Below are positions 54,242-64,000 of a DNA stretch of 64,000 nucleotides, in pieces (position 1 is the first letter of the stretch; each line of letters begins with the position of its first letter). The notes under the pieces were generated by a model. It saw only the letters and a program-made list of their open reading frames with translations, did not search any database and was not told the DNA's origin. The stretch is from an uncultured Sulfitobacter sp. Its GTDB lineage: Bacteria; Pseudomonadota; Alphaproteobacteria; Rhodobacterales; Rhodobacteraceae. The stretch is taken from the NCBI GenBank assembly GCA_947502265.1, contig CANMZB010000007.1:60324-124323 (forward strand). Direction: 5' to 3'. A program made the position numbers and the translations under genes.

Positions 54242-55636
54242 TTACATGTGGATAACGCGACCGTAAGCGTCCAGCACTGCTTCGTGCATCATCTCCGATA
54301 GCGTCGGATGCGGGAAGACCGTGTTCATCAGATCTTCTTCGGTGGTTTCCAACTGGCGGCCCACCACATAGCCCTGAATAAGTTCGGTCACTTCTGCACC
54401 GATCATATGCGCGCCCAGAAGTTCGCCTGTTTTCGCATCAAAAACCGTCTTGATCATGCCGCTTTCCTCCCCCAAAGCGATGGCCTTCCCGTTGCCGATA
54501 AACGGAAAACGGCCCACTTTGATCTCGTATCCGAGGTCTTTCGCCCTGGCTTCGGTGTAACCGACCGAGGCAACTTGTGGATAGCAATAGGTACAGCCTG
54601 CGATGCTTTCGGGTTTGACCGGATGCGGGTGTTTTCCCGCGATCAATTCGGCCACCATAACCCCCTCGTGAGAAGCCTTGTGCGCAAGCCACGGGGCACC
54701 CGCAATATCGCCAATGGCATACAGACCGTCGATGCCTGTGCGGCAGTATTCATCCGTGACCACATGCGTCCGGTCAAGTTTGACACCCAGCTCTTCAAGA
54801 CCGAGGTTTTCAACATTCCCAACGATCCCTACTGCGCTGATAACCGTATCAAATTCGTGTTTCTCTACCTTGCCGCCGATTTCGATGTGCGCGGTGACTT
54901 TATCTTTGGCGCGATCCAGCTTCTTGACCATCGCTTTTTGCATGATTTTCATGCCTTGCTTTTCAAACGCTTTCTTGGCGAAGGCAGAAATCTCTGCATC
55001 CTCCACCGGCAGCACACGGTCCATCACCTCGACCACAGTCGTATCCGCGCCGAGCGTGTTATAAAAGCTGGCGAACTCGATCCCGATAGCGCCCGAGCCG
55101 ATGACCAACAATTTCTTTGGCATGTGCGGGGGCTTCAGGGCGTGCCGGTACGTCCACACCCGGTCTCCGTCCGCTTCCAATCCGGGCAATTCGCGTGCCC
55201 GCGCGCCGGTGGCCAAAACGATGTTTTTCGCGGCCAACGCTTCGGTTCCCTTATCGGTTTTCACGCTGACCTTGCCCTTGGCCGTGATTTTGGCGTCGCC
55301 CATCACAACGGTGACTTTGTTCTTTTTCATCAGATGGCCGATCCCACCCGACAGCTGCCCCGCCACCTTGCGGGACCGCTTCACCACCGCATCAAGATCA
55401 TAGCTTATCCCCTCGGCTTTCAGGCCGAATTCCTTTGCGCGGTGCATCAGATGAAACACTTCGGAAGAGCGCAGCAAAGCTTTTGTCGGAATGCACCCCC
55501 AGTTGAGGCAAATACCGCCGAGGTTTTCGCGCTCGACAATACAGACCTTCTGGCCAAGTTGTGCGCCACGGATCGCCGCAACATACCCCCCCGGCCCCGC
55601 GCCAATCACGATCAGATCATAGGTTGTCTCAGCCAT
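54242..55636 (-). CDS. lpdA: Dihydrolipoyl dehydrogenase (E3)
   Basis: A 464-residue flavoprotein that re-oxidises lipoamide in 2-oxo acid dehydrogenase complexes. It has the FAD motif LIVIGAGPGGYVAAIRGAQLG, the redox disulfide GGICLNWGCIPTKALL, the NAD motif LLVIGSGAIGIEFASFY, GLYAIGDIAGAPWLAHKASHEG, and the catalytic His/Glu in FPHPTLSEMMHEAVLDA. No E1 or E2 gene is adjacent, so it may serve several complexes. A perfect inverted repeat lies 30-53 bases upstream of its start. Confidence 0.97.
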   Translation of the reverse strand: MAETTYDLIVIGAGPGGYVAAIRGAQLGQKVCIVERENLGGICLNWGCIPTKALLRSSEVFHLMHRAKEFGLKAEGISYDLDAVVKRSRKVAGQLSGGIGHLMKKNKVTVVMGDAKITAKGKVSVKTDKGTEALAAKNIVLATGARARELPGLEADGDRVWTYRHALKPPHMPKKLLVIGSGAIGIEFASFYNTLGADTTVVEVMDRVLPVEDAEISAFAKKAFEKQGMKIMQKAMVKKLDRAKDKVTAHIEIGGKVEKHEFDTVISAVGIVGNVENLGLEELGVKLDRTHVVTDEYCRTGIDGLYAIGDIAGAPWLAHKASHEGVMVAELIAGKHPHPVKPESIAGCTYCYPQVASVGYTEARAKDLGYEIKVGRFPFIGNGKAIALGEESGMIKTVFDAKTGELLGAHMIGAEVTELIQGYVVGRQLETTEEDLMNTVFPHPTLSEMMHEAVLDAYGRVIHM

Positions 55637-55665
55637 TGGCGCACCTCACGGGGAATGTTTAATAA

Positions 55666-55689
55666 ATATGGTTTACCATTAAACCATAT
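55666..55689. promoter_or_regulatory. Perfect 10-bp inverted repeat upstream of lpdA
   Basis: ATATGGTTTA-CCAT-TAAACCATAT, AT-rich, lies between the lpdA start and the small membrane protein gene. Its position and symmetry suggest an operator rather than a terminator. Confidence 0.55.
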
Positions 55690-55719
55690 CTCAAAGCGCA
55701 GCAATGGCGCAGGCCCAAG

Positions 55720-55914
55720 TCAGCGCTGCTTGCGAAACCAGCCAACGCACAGACCCGCCGCGCCGATGATCGTGGTGAAATATCCCACCGGTATCAGCCA
55801 GGGAATGCCGCTTCCCGGTCCTGTCTGGGCGGGAACATTCACAGCGAGTGTTATGATGATAATGCCAGCCAGCAAAACGCCGACCGAACTCCACAGGATG
55901 AAACGTGCAGACAT
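55720..55914 (-). CDS. 64-residue small membrane protein
   Basis: A short protein with two hydrophobic helices: FILWSSVGVLLAGIIIITLAV (about 5-25) and IPWLIPVGYFTTIIGAAGLCVGW (about 37-60), joined by a Pro/Gly/Thr-rich loop and ending FRKQR. GAGAGGAG lies before the ATG. No family recognised. It sits just upstream of lpdA on the same strand, separated by 83 bases that include a palindrome. Confidence 0.72.
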   Translation of the reverse strand: MSARFILWSSVGVLLAGIIIITLAVNVPAQTGPGSGIPWLIPVGYFTTIIGAAGLCVGWFRKQR

Positions 55915-55970
55915 GGCGAACTCCTCTCAACTTAGGGGAAGAACGCTTGTCTGCGCCGCTGGTTCCCTTT

Positions 55971-56552
55971 TTAGGCGGCCTGCGTCATTTGCAGCTGTCG
56001 CAGGGTATGCCCGTATGCGCCTTTTGCGGCATAGGCGATTTCGCTGCGCGTGTCGGTGCGCCCGAGCGCATCGTTGCGGTAAGGAAAACGCCCGAACTCG
56101 CGAATGACTTCGCGGTGAGCCTGCGCGTGAAGCAGATTGTTCGCCCCCGCGGGCATACGTTCCACCAGCAAGCGCACACAGCGGTCCTGATCGCACAGGC
56201 TTTCGGAATGCATCAGCGGCAGATAGAAGAACTGGCGCGCCGGAGCGTCGATTTTAAGATCCCAACCCTTGCAGATCGCGGATTTGGCGACGGCCAGCGC
56301 ACGTCTGTCGAGCGCGAATGCGTCTCCCGTGCCACGGAACATGTTACGCGAAAACTGGTCTGTTAGGATCAGATAGGCGAGCGTGCCGGAAGGATACGTC
56401 AGCCACAGGCCAAGACCACCGTCGCGCACTGCTGCCCACGTCTTGCCGAATGTCTCGCGGATTTCAGCATCCAGCGCCTCGTCAATGGCAAACCATCCCT
56501 TCGGACCCACACGGTCCAGCCAGAATCCCAGAACCTTTTCAGGACCTACCAT
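55971..56552 (-). CDS. DUF924 family protein
   Basis: A 193-residue, probably soluble alpha-helical protein of the DUF924 family. Typical motifs are VLGFWLDRVGPKGWF at the start, ILTDQFSRNMFRGTGDAFALD (the family hallmark), FFYLPLMHSESL, and EFGRFPYRNDALGRT near the end. Structures of relatives show a TPR-like helical fold; no biochemical role is established. It is monocistronic between a small membrane protein gene and an MFS gene. Confidence 0.92.
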   Translation of the reverse strand: MVGPEKVLGFWLDRVGPKGWFAIDEALDAEIRETFGKTWAAVRDGGLGLWLTYPSGTLAYLILTDQFSRNMFRGTGDAFALDRRALAVAKSAICKGWDLKIDAPARQFFYLPLMHSESLCDQDRCVRLLVERMPAGANNLLHAQAHREVIREFGRFPYRNDALGRTDTRSEIAYAAKGAYGHTLRQLQMTQAA

Positions 56553-56712
56553 GATCGCTCTCCCTCTGCCTGTTCACCTTAGGTTAACCCCAGCATACCC
56601 CCATTGGACACACACGAATTGCGACAGAAGCGACATGTTTAGCGCAATCATCCGGCGCATTAGGTCAGATGTTTCCGATCTGCGGCGGGATTATGCCCAT
56701 TTACACCGCGCC

Positions 56713-57984
56713 TTACACTACGCCGTCGGCTGCCTCCTCGTCTTCGTGAGCATGCTCGCTCGCATATTCCTGTGCGATTTCAAGAGCGATAGGCGTGGCG
56801 GAAGCATAAATCGGAACGTAGCTGCCGGTTTCTTCCACAGGCACCGAACCACGGCGTGTCGAGCGGTAGGCGGCGTACAGGGCAAGCGCGACAAACAGGA
56901 TCGCCGTAAACAGGTAAAATCCGCCCGGCCCAAGCGTTGTGCCCATCAACCAGCCCGTGATGATCGGACCTGCAATGGCACCCAACCCGTTGATGAAAAT
57001 CAATCCGCCAGAGGCCGCAGCCATATCGTCGCGGTCGAGAAAATCATTGGTGTGCGCAATCAACAGCGAATACAGCGGATTCGACATCCCCCCCACCATA
57101 AAGGCAGAGACCAGCAACATCGGAAACATATGTCCCCACACCATACCAAGGACAGATCCTCCCGCCCCGATGGCCGAAACAACCACAATCAGGCCGCGCC
57201 GGTCCATCCGGTCGGATATCCAACCGATCGGGTATTGCAAAACAATCGCCCCGACAAAGAATGTCGCAACGAAGGTCGAGATTTGCGGCACGCTCAGCCC
57301 CGCCTTTGCGCCATAGACCGAGGCCATGCCGAATTGTGCCGAGAACACGCCACCGAGAAGGAACATCCCCACGCACCCCAACGGGGAGAATCCGGCAAGC
57401 GCGCGCAGGCTCATCGGTTTGGTACTGTCAAACGCGGGTGTCGGGCTGATCGAAAGGAGAATCGGCGTGACTGCGATGCTCACCAACACGGAGGGAATCA
57501 CAAACAGGATAAAACCGCCGGGATCGGCCACCAGCAGCAGACCCTGGGAAACCACGATGCCGAGCGTCTGAACGATCATGTATAGTGACAGCGCCTGACC
57601 GCGATTTTCGTTAGTGGCTGCATTGTTGAGCCAGCTTTCCGCCGTAACGTACACCGCTGAAAAGCAAAAGCCGATCAGCACACGTCCCACCGACCAGCTT
57701 ATGATGTTGGGAAATGTCGGATACAGGATCATCACCGCAGAGATAAGCGAGGCGAGAGCCGCGAAGACGCGCACATGGCCCACGCGGCGAATCAATTCCG
57801 GTGCTAAACGTGACCCGCCCAGAAACCCGACAAAATACGCCGACATCACAATCGACATCGCAAAGGTGTCAAACCCTTCGATTTGGCCACGAATACCCAG
57901 CAACGTGCCCTGCATGCCGTTGCCGACCATCAACAGACACATTCCCAGAAGGAGCGCCCACGCGCCTGAAAGGACCTGAAACAT
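56713..57984 (-). CDS. Major facilitator superfamily transporter (YcaD-like)
   Basis: A 423-residue transporter with 12 predicted helices. It has an RxGR-type loop (LIRRVGHVRVFAALASLISA), VGRVLIGFCFSAVYVTAESWLNNAATN, typical of the YcaD/MFS subgroup, and IGWISDRMDRRGLIVVVS between the halves. The C-terminal 35 residues are acidic (EYASEHAHEDEEAADGV). The substrate is unknown. Its own stop lies before a gap of about 160 bases next to DUF924. Confidence 0.9.
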   Translation of the reverse strand: MFQVLSGAWALLLGMCLLMVGNGMQGTLLGIRGQIEGFDTFAMSIVMSAYFVGFLGGSRLAPELIRRVGHVRVFAALASLISAVMILYPTFPNIISWSVGRVLIGFCFSAVYVTAESWLNNAATNENRGQALSLYMIVQTLGIVVSQGLLLVADPGGFILFVIPSVLVSIAVTPILLSISPTPAFDSTKPMSLRALAGFSPLGCVGMFLLGGVFSAQFGMASVYGAKAGLSVPQISTFVATFFVGAIVLQYPIGWISDRMDRRGLIVVVSAIGAGGSVLGMVWGHMFPMLLVSAFMVGGMSNPLYSLLIAHTNDFLDRDDMAAASGGLIFINGLGAIAGPIITGWLMGTTLGPGGFYLFTAILFVALALYAAYRSTRRGSVPVEETGSYVPIYASATPIALEIAQEYASEHAHEDEEAADGVV

Positions 57985-58065
57985 ACCGCTACACCTTTTA
58001 TTATCCGCCCACCCTTAGAGGTGGCCTGCGCCCTCTGTCGGGTTCACCTGCGACAGTTTGGAGCG

Positions 58066-59121
58066 TTAGCGCGCCGGTATCAGCAGCGATGCATCTCCGT
58101 AAGAGAAAAAACGATAATTTTCCGTAACGGCATGACGATATATTTCGCGCAACCGGTCTTGCCCCATCAACGCGGAAACCAGCATCATCAAAGTCGAGCG
58201 CGGCAGATGGAAGTTGGTCATCAACGCATCCGTGACCTGAAAGCGGAAACCAGGGGTGATAAAGATGTCTGTATCGCCCTCCCATGCCCTGATTTCGCCC
58301 GCGCGCGCGGCTGTTTCGATCAAACGCAGCGCCGTCGTGCCCACAGGGATCACGCGGCCTCCGGCGGCTTTGGTTGCGCGGATCGCGGCGGCGGCTTCGG
58401 CGCTCACCTGCCCCCATTCGCTGTGCATCTTGTGCTCTGCCACATCATCCACTTTGACCGGCAGGAACGTCCCTGCCCCGACATGCAGCGTCACATAGGT
58501 GAACTGCACGCCGATCTGCGCCAGATGCTCCAACAGCGGCGCGTCAAAATGCAGCGATGCCGTGGGGGCGGCAACCGCGCCGTTGTTTTTGGCCCAGACG
58601 GTCTGATAATCGGTGCGGTCGCGCGCATCTGCGGGACGTTTGGCGGCGATGTAGGGCGGCAACGGCATCGCTCCCGCCGCGTTCAGCGCCGCATCGAAAT
58701 CATCGCCCGTCAGGTTAAAGCGCAAAAATGCCTGACCGTCCGCCACCCCCTCCAGCGTTGCGGTGAGCACTTCGGAGAACACGATTTCTTCGCCCTGCTT
58801 CAGCTTTCTAAGCGGCTTGACCAGCGCGGACCAAACCCCTGGTTGCGCTTGCGGCTCCAGCAGTGTGGCTTCGATGCGCGCGGTAACCGGCCCTTGGGTG
58901 CTGTCGCGGTGACGCAGTCCCGACAGGCGCGCGGGAATCACACGTGTATCGTTGAGCACCAGCCGGTCGCCTGCGCGCAACCAGTCCGACAGGTCGTAGA
59001 CATGGGCATCATGGGTCACGCTGCCATCCGCCACCAGCAGCCGCGCAGACGAGCGGGGCTGCGCAGGGCGCACGGCGATCAGCGCATCGGGCAGATCAAA
59101 ATCAAAATCACTTAGCTTCAT
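58066..59121 (-). CDS. queA: S-adenosylmethionine:tRNA ribosyltransferase-isomerase
   Basis: A 351-residue enzyme that transfers the ribosyl part of SAM onto preQ1 in tRNA to make epoxyqueuosine. Motifs: [22 protein letters not shown] at the start, [34 protein letters not shown] (catalytic), [13 protein letters not shown] and [20 protein letters not shown]. The ATG at 59121 gives the conserved N-terminus; longer starts add a basic, unrelated stretch. It lies ten bases after the AsmA-like gene and is probably read with it. Confidence 0.95.
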   Translation of the reverse strand: MKLSDFDFDLPDALIAVRPAQPRSSARLLVADGSVTHDAHVYDLSDWLRAGDRLVLNDTRVIPARLSGLRHRDSTQGPVTARIEATLLEPQAQPGVWSALVKPLRKLKQGEEIVFSEVLTATLEGVADGQAFLRFNLTGDDFDAALNAAGAMPLPPYIAAKRPADARDRTDYQTVWAKNNGAVAAPTASLHFDAPLLEHLAQIGVQFTYVTLHVGAGTFLPVKVDDVAEHKMHSEWGQVSAEAAAAIRATKAAGGRVIPVGTTALRLIETAARAGEIRAWEGDTDIFITPGFRFQVTDALMTNFHLPRSTLMMLVSALMGQDRLREIYRHAVTENYRFFSYGDASLLIPAR

Positions 59122-59131
59122 GGCGCAGCGT

Positions 59132-62100
59132 CTAACGGCCTTCGTAGTCGCGCACAACGGGACTTGGCGGTTGCGGCGCCGCGCTGCCCGATTCGCCCTC
59201 GACCGGCGGCACTTGCGTGGGTGGCGCGCGAAACACATCGCGCAAGCCCCCCGGCATCAGCGCCGAGAGCGGATTGACAGAGACTTTGGGAGATTTGGCC
59301 GCCCCTCGTAAGCTGTAATTGAACCCGATCAGCCCCTCGCCCTTGCGGGTAAGCAGCGAACCGATGCCGTTGAGAAGGTACACCGGCGTAATCACCCCCT
59401 GCATCGCGATCTGCCCCGTATCGGTGGCGTAAATCCCGTCCATCGACAGCCCCAGCGAGACGCCCACCGCGCTGGCGCGCGATAATGTCATACGGTTGGG
59501 GGTCAGGCGGAATTCCGCTTCGACTTCGTTAAAATAGATGCCATCACCATTCATCTCGTTGACAAGGCCGACCACGGAAATCGCATTGACGAGGGCCGCC
59601 ATCGCAGGTGCATCCTTGACCGACAGGCCGTCGATTTTGAGACGCCCGTCAAAGGCACCACCGGTGCCGACCGGCAGCAGCGTCAGATCAAGCGCACCGC
59701 CAACCGCTTGTTTCAACACGCCCGCAGAGCGCAGCAGCCCCCCCGCATCCGCAGATTTCACCCGCACAGCGATACGGCCCTTTTGTGGAATTACGGTGCC
59801 TGAAATGGCCGTGCCGCCGTTCAGCCGGGCCTGAAACGGCCCCGAAAGCCCGCCGCGCGTCGAGAATGTACCGGCAAGACCCGAGAGCCAGATCGTCTCG
59901 GAGATTTGCAGTCGGTCGAGTTGCACATTTATCGGGGGTGAGGCCGAACTGTTAGCGGTGTTTCCGCCGCCTGCGCCGAATTGGGCGCGCCGCAAATCCA
60001 GACGCCCGCCCCTGATCACGACTTGCGGTGCGCGCCCTTTGCCCTGTCCGACCAGATCCACCGGCACATCCAGCCAGTCGTCCAGCCGCAACCGCTCAAG
60101 TCGCAACCGCTCAAGCCCGCCGCCTTGCGCCAGTGTCAGGCTGCCTTGCGCCACAAGCCCCGCCGCGCCGAGCGACAGGCGCGGCACAACAGGTGTCGCC
60201 CCCAAAAGAACCTCTAGCTCCAACGCGCCGCCACTCGCCGCAGTTTTGCGCCATCCCAGTTGCGGTATGCTCAGCGAAAGACCCCGCAAATCAGAGCGCA
60301 GCGACAGGCGCGGGCGCTCTCCTTTCTCCAGATCAATGGCAATCTGCGCCTCACCAGCACCGCCCAACGTCCCACGCGGCAAGGCCACATTGAACGCCTC
60401 CAGCGCGTCTTGCGTGATCTGCGCTGTCGCGGTCACTTTACTTGTGTGGCTGCCTTTGCCGATCGGCTGCTGCCAGCGCGCATCAAACGGCACCCCGTCA
60501 AGCGTCCCCGCGCCTGCAATCTCGACCTTTTTGTTGCTTGCGACCAGCGCCATGCGCGGGCTTTGCAAAAGCCGCCCCTTGATCAGGGTGTCGCTTGTCA
60601 GATCGCTAAGTGTAGCAGTCGCATCAAATATCACATCTTTCGGATCACCGCCCTTCTTGAGCGGGAAAGCCAGAGTACCGGACATCTCCACCTGCCCTTC
60701 TGCCAGCGTCACAGGCAGGCCCGCGCGCTGCATCACTTCCATCCGGGGCTGGTCCAGCACCCAAAGCGCGGCCGTTACACCCGAGCGGGCGTTGAGCCGC
60801 ACGACGGCAGGCGCGCCGTCTTTGACGGTCGTGTCCGGAATGATGAAAGCGGATCGTTCAACATTCAGCGCGCCGCCTTCTTCGGCCAACATCGTGCCCT
60901 CATCCAGCGAGACAACAAATCTGTTGGCGTCAAGGCTGGCGTGGCCCTGTGCGCCGGTGATCGGCGGCAAGGTCTTGAGCGCTTTGACGGTTGCGTCCTC
61001 GAACGCGAACGCAAGGTAGGTGCGCGGTTTTTGCCCCGGCATCACACGCAGCGCCAGATCGGCATCGCTGATCCTCCCCCCTTTGAGGTTCTCGCCCAGC
61101 CATTTGCGCGTCTTGGCTTTGACCCGCTCGGGCCAAAGCGCGAGAATCCGGTCATGGGAAAGGCTGTCCGCGCGCGCATCCAGCGACAGTTTCCAACCGT
61201 CCGGCTCTGCCGTCAGCTTTCCCGATGCGCGGCTGGTTTGTCCCTGATCGGTGATTTCAAGCCGCCCCAGCTCAAGCGCAAAGGGGGCGGGGCGCAGCAA
61301 AAAGTCCATGCTGGCACGGTCGAGCTTTACCGCCTGCGGATACAGGTCAGCCGGATTGGCGCTTAGCTCGGTGATGTCGAACTGGCCCACAAGCTGCTCC
61401 AGCGCGCCCGAGCGCAGGCCGGTCAGCGTGGCAGTCCCTTCGGCGCGCGCCGTGATCCACGGGCTGCGCACGGACAACTCGTCAAAATGCAGCACACCTT
61501 GGGCAGCGTCATAGGAGAAATAGCTGCGCGCCGCGTCAAAGGGCACCGGAAGGGTGCTCTCGTTTGGTTGCACGAAGCCTTTGCCGATCTGCAATGTCGC
61601 ATAAAGCGGCGCAAGCGTGCCGTCGGCCCGCACCCCCGCGCGCACAGCCCCCGAGATAGGCGCGCGCAGTACGCCCAGCCATCCGAACGCACGGCCTTGG
61701 GTGGCGATGTCCGCAGCCGGCATATTGGCCAGCGTCACACCAAACTGCGCCTCCTGCGCGCCAATGATACTGTTGAAATTGGCCGCAAGTGTAGTGACGC
61801 CCGGCCCCTCGCCCAGAAGCGCAAGATCCGCTTTGATATCAAGCAGATCACCTTCGCGGGTCGCAATAAGACGGCCCCCGTCCAGCGTAAACGCGCGCTG
61901 TGCGCGCCGGTCGATAAATTGCAACGTCAGCCCGCGCATCTCGGCACGCGCGAGGCCTGCAAGACCGGGTTGCGATGCAAGCCCGTCGATCGCCTTGACC
62001 ACATCTCCGGCTGTCTCGAAGCGCACGCCGCCTTTGCTTTCGAATTCTGTCTGCAAGGCAAGGCTGCCGTTCTCTTCGCGGATCAGCGTTGCAAAGACGC

Positions 62101-62515
62101 CGCTTATCGTGATTTCACGCGGTTCGATCTTGCCGGCAAGCAAGGCGGCCATCGAAAATTTGGTTTTGCTTTCGGAGAACCGGACGATTTCTTCGCCTTT
62201 GAGGTTTTGCACCGAAACATCGCGCAGCCGGATCTGGGGTTTCCAGCCTTCTTCGACCAACACGCGCAGCTCCCCGAAGGTGATGCGCGCCTGCGGTAAA
62301 TCATGGGCCAGCCGCGCCTCGATCCGCGCCTCGACCCAATCGGGGGCGACAAGCGGGCGCTCGTAGATAAAATATATTGCCCCGACCAATGCCATCACAA
62401 CCAACACGCACAGCGTCCAGATCGCGTAAAAAACACCGTGAAGCAGCAAATACCGCTTGCGCCTGCGACGGGGTGCAGGCGGGGTCTGTTGCTTGGGCGG
62501 GGCAGGATCGACCAT
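59132..62515 (-). CDS. Large AsmA-like/YhdP-family envelope protein
   Basis: A 1127-residue protein with a basic N-terminus (PRRRRKRY), one membrane anchor (about 28-50, [21 protein letters not shown]), and a very long periplasmic region of beta-rich repeats. The C-terminus has AsmA_2-type features ([61 protein letters not shown]). Such proteins form a hydrophobic groove spanning the periplasm and help move phospholipids to the outer membrane. The ATG at 62515 is chosen over a GTG twelve codons upstream; neither has a strong ribosome site. Confidence 0.85.
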   Translation of the reverse strand: MVDPAPPKQQTPPAPRRRRKRYLLLHGVFYAIWTLCVLVVMALVGAIYFIYERPLVAPDWVEARIEARLAHDLPQARITFGELRVLVEEGWKPQIRLRDVSVQNLKGEEIVRFSESKTKFSMAALLAGKIEPREITISGVFATLIREENGSLALQTEFESKGGVRFETAGDVVKAIDGLASQPGLAGLARAEMRGLTLQFIDRRAQRAFTLDGGRLIATREGDLLDIKADLALLGEGPGVTTLAANFNSIIGAQEAQFGVTLANMPAADIATQGRAFGWLGVLRAPISGAVRAGVRADGTLAPLYATLQIGKGFVQPNESTLPVPFDAARSYFSYDAAQGVLHFDELSVRSPWITARAEGTATLTGLRSGALEQLVGQFDITELSANPADLYPQAVKLDRASMDFLLRPAPFALELGRLEITDQGQTSRASGKLTAEPDGWKLSLDARADSLSHDRILALWPERVKAKTRKWLGENLKGGRISDADLALRVMPGQKPRTYLAFAFEDATVKALKTLPPITGAQGHASLDANRFVVSLDEGTMLAEEGGALNVERSAFIIPDTTVKDGAPAVVRLNARSGVTAALWVLDQPRMEVMQRAGLPVTLAEGQVEMSGTLAFPLKKGGDPKDVIFDATATLSDLTSDTLIKGRLLQSPRMALVASNKKVEIAGAGTLDGVPFDARWQQPIGKGSHTSKVTATAQITQDALEAFNVALPRGTLGGAGEAQIAIDLEKGERPRLSLRSDLRGLSLSIPQLGWRKTAASGGALELEVLLGATPVVPRLSLGAAGLVAQGSLTLAQGGGLERLRLERLRLDDWLDVPVDLVGQGKGRAPQVVIRGGRLDLRRAQFGAGGGNTANSSASPPINVQLDRLQISETIWLSGLAGTFSTRGGLSGPFQARLNGGTAISGTVIPQKGRIAVRVKSADAGGLLRSAGVLKQAVGGALDLTLLPVGTGGAFDGRLKIDGLSVKDAPAMAALVNAISVVGLVNEMNGDGIYFNEVEAEFRLTPNRMTLSRASAVGVSLGLSMDGIYATDTGQIAMQGVITPVYLLNGIGSLLTRKGEGLIGFNYSLRGAAKSPKVSVNPLSALMPGGLRDVFRAPPTQVPPVEGESGSAAPQPPSPVVRDYEGR

Positions 62516-62643
62516 GGGAAAGGAATACTCGAAAAGACAGGGCTGTATCACGCGGCAGGGGTTGGACTTTGCCCGCGCACCTCTACTATGGCAGAGGTAA
62601 TCAGGCGGTCCAAGGCCGCACCCCTCACATTAAGAGTATCGAG

Positions 62644-63105
62644 ATGCCCGAAATATCCCACCCCGCTCCGGATTTCACCCTGCCCGTCACCGGCGGCGGC
62701 ACCGTGACGCTCTCGGGGCTGACAGGCGCGCCGGTTGTTCTGTATTTCTATCCGCGCGACGATACGCCGGGATGTACCAAACAAGGCATCGGATTTTCCG
62801 GACATCTGGCCGCGTTCGCGGCGGCAGGTGTCAAAGTGTTCGGCATCTCGCGCGATACCATGGCCAAACATGACCGCTTTGCCGCCAAACACGATCTGAG
62901 CGTGCCGCTTTTGTCGGACGAAGAAGGTACTGTGACCGAAGCCTACGGCGTGTGGGTGGAGAAAAACATGTATGGCAAGAAATCCATGGGAATCGAGCGG
63001 GCGACCTATCTGATCGACGCGCAAGGTGATGTGGCGCGGATCTGGCGCAAGGTAAAAGTGCCGGGCCATGTTGAAGAAGTCCTCGACGCGGCGCGCGCGC
63101 TATGA
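62644..63105 (+). CDS. bcp: Peroxiredoxin, bacterioferritin comigratory protein type
   Basis: A 153-residue thiol peroxidase. It begins PEISHPAPDFTLPV and has the peroxidatic cysteine in YFYPRDDTPGCTKQGIGF (about residue 47), then VFGISRDTMAKHDRFAAKH and the arginine-bearing GIERATYLIDAQG. The second cysteine found five residues on in many Bcp proteins is absent (KQGIG), so it is the one-Cys type. The gene is divergent from the AsmA-like gene and overlaps the next one by four bases. Confidence 0.93.
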   Translation: MPEISHPAPDFTLPVTGGGTVTLSGLTGAPVVLYFYPRDDTPGCTKQGIGFSGHLAAFAAAGVKVFGISRDTMAKHDRFAAKHDLSVPLLSDEEGTVTEAYGVWVEKNMYGKKSMGIERATYLIDAQGDVARIWRKVKVPGHVEEVLDAARAL

Positions 63106-63911
63106 TCGCGCTGGCCCGGATGGCCGAAGCCGTGTTGCGCACGGCAGACGGACGCGAGAAAACGGCGCTGTCGCATGATTTTGCGGCCCAATGGCGCGCG
63201 GCGCGCGATGCCGGAGCAACGCCGGAAATCGGACGCGCCGATCCGCCGCTGCACCCTGCGCGCCCCGCCACCCCCGAACTGTTAAGCCCGCGTGACGTGC
63301 CACGCCGTCGCCCCGGTACGCCAGAGGGCCGGATTGCGCTGTTGCATGCGGTCGCCCATATCGAGCTGAACGCTGTTGATCTGCATTGGGACATCATCGC
63401 GCGGTTTTCCCATGTGCCGATGCCCATCGGATTCTACGATGACTGGGTGAAAGCGGCGGATGAGGAATCAAAGCATTTCAACCTGATGTGTGATTGCCTT
63501 GAGGCTGCGGGCAGCCATTACGGCGCGTTGCCCGCCCATGCAGGCATGTGGCGCGCTGCCGAAGACACGGTGGATGACCTGATGGGCCGTCTGGCCGTGG
63601 TGCCAATGGTGCTTGAGGCGCGCGGCCTTGATGTCACACCCGGCATGATCGAGGTTTTCAAGCGGGCAAAGGACGCAGGTGCCATCGCCGCGCTCGAGAC
63701 GATTTACGCCGAAGAAGTGCATCACGTCGCCTATGGATCAAAATGGTTCCATTTCCTGTGCGGGCGTCACGAGCTTGATCCGACAGTGAAATTTCACGCG
63801 CTTGTGCGGCAGTATTTTCACGGGCAACTCAAACCGCCGTTTAACGAGGAAAAGCGCGCAGAGGCCGGAATCCCGCCCGATTTCTACTGGCCGCTGGCCG
63901 AAAGCAGGTAA
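63102..63911 (+). CDS. DUF455 ferritin-like protein
   Basis: A 269-residue protein of the DUF455 family with a ferritin-like four-helix core. Likely metal ligands are in HAVAHIELNAVDLHWD (about 87-102), DEESKHFNLMCDCLE (about 123-137) and AEEVHHVAYGSKWFHF, giving E and ExxH patterns for a di-iron site. The N-terminus is variable and the C-terminus ends GIPPDFYWPL. Similarity to the tRNA hydroxylase MiaE fold is possible; no role is proven. It starts inside the end of bcp (ATGA), so both may act against peroxide or iron stress. Confidence 0.88.
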   Translation: MIALARMAEAVLRTADGREKTALSHDFAAQWRAARDAGATPEIGRADPPLHPARPATPELLSPRDVPRRRPGTPEGRIALLHAVAHIELNAVDLHWDIIARFSHVPMPIGFYDDWVKAADEESKHFNLMCDCLEAAGSHYGALPAHAGMWRAAEDTVDDLMGRLAVVPMVLEARGLDVTPGMIEVFKRAKDAGAIAALETIYAEEVHHVAYGSKWFHFLCGRHELDPTVKFHALVRQYFHGQLKPPFNEEKRAEAGIPPDFYWPLAESR

Positions 63912-64000
63912 GGCGCGGGGGCCAAGGCTTTGACGTAGGCGGTTTTTTGCCCATTTGTCACAATATTCGGCAACGAATCGTCTGAGGGGCGTCGAAGGGT

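Noticed and set aside
54308..56107. 599-codon open frame on the + strand antisense to lpdA
   Set aside because: It covers lpdA and a small gene on the other strand, has a shadow-like composition and no start signal.

Overview
The window is a gene-dense, GC-rich chromosomal segment of an alphaproteobacterium, most likely a marine member of the Rhodobacterales (Roseobacter group). This is inferred from gene content and order: a cysG-DUF2849-sulfite reductase-cysH-DUF934-fpr sulfur operon, a DctPQM TRAP transporter beside dctBD, a form II CoxSLM cluster with XdhC, a coiled-coil gene coupled to zapA, and bolA close to a CGFS glutaredoxin. I see no phage, transposase, CRISPR array or rRNA operon. 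The two tRNA genes (both valine, different anticodons) encode their CCA ends.

Layout. 1-2.1 kb: two tRNA-Val genes, a histidine phosphatase and an HU-like protein. 2.1-12.7 kb: lon, a thiolase, tgt, an SPFH/NfeD pair, a SufT-like protein, a SatD-like/DUF3307 pair, an IscA-type protein, a 2OG-Fe(II) oxygenase and tpiA. 12.8-19.2 kb: a C4-dicarboxylate-type TRAP transporter with its DctB/DctD two-component system and two palindromic DctD-type sites. 19.4-25.4 kb: an Lrp-type regulator divergent from a tightly overlapping assimilatory sulfite-reduction operon. 25.5-29 kb: an acidic Ala-rich membrane-anchored protein, infC with a non-canonical ATC start, a possible small RNA and an OmpA-family protein. 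29.1-35.1 kb: form II CO-dehydrogenase-like molybdo-hydroxylase with accessory genes. 35.2-37.2 kb: bolA, an unreported 42-codon gene, grx4, a candidate 6S RNA, zapA and a ZauP-like gene. 37.5-42.3 kb: transketolase, a small membrane protein, a DUF808 protein, gap and another small membrane protein. 42.5-49.4 kb: coaD, a CBS protein and a LysR regulator divergent from a four-gene valine-degradation operon. 49.5-63.9 kb: uvrA, two MFS transporters, a methyltransferase, lpdA, DUF924, queA, a large AsmA-like protein, bcp and a DUF455 ferritin-like protein.

Several units act together. DctBD probably senses dicarboxylates and controls dctPQM, but the DctD-like regulator has lost the GAFTGA loop and the Walker A lysine while its DNA sites are retained. 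The cys operon makes siroheme, reduces APS and sulfite, and supplies a flavin reductase. The mms operon takes isobutyryl-CoA to propionyl-CoA. tgt and queA both serve queuosine modification of tRNA.

The strongest leads for something new are the SatD-like protein, which carries motifs resembling a class III nucleotidyl cyclase and sits next to a DUF3307 membrane protein; the degenerate DctD; a 42-codon gene wedged by ATGA overlaps between bolA and grx4; two candidate non-coding RNAs; and a 22-bp sequence repeated at three intergenic sites. All functional calls come from reading the sequence; no database search was possible.
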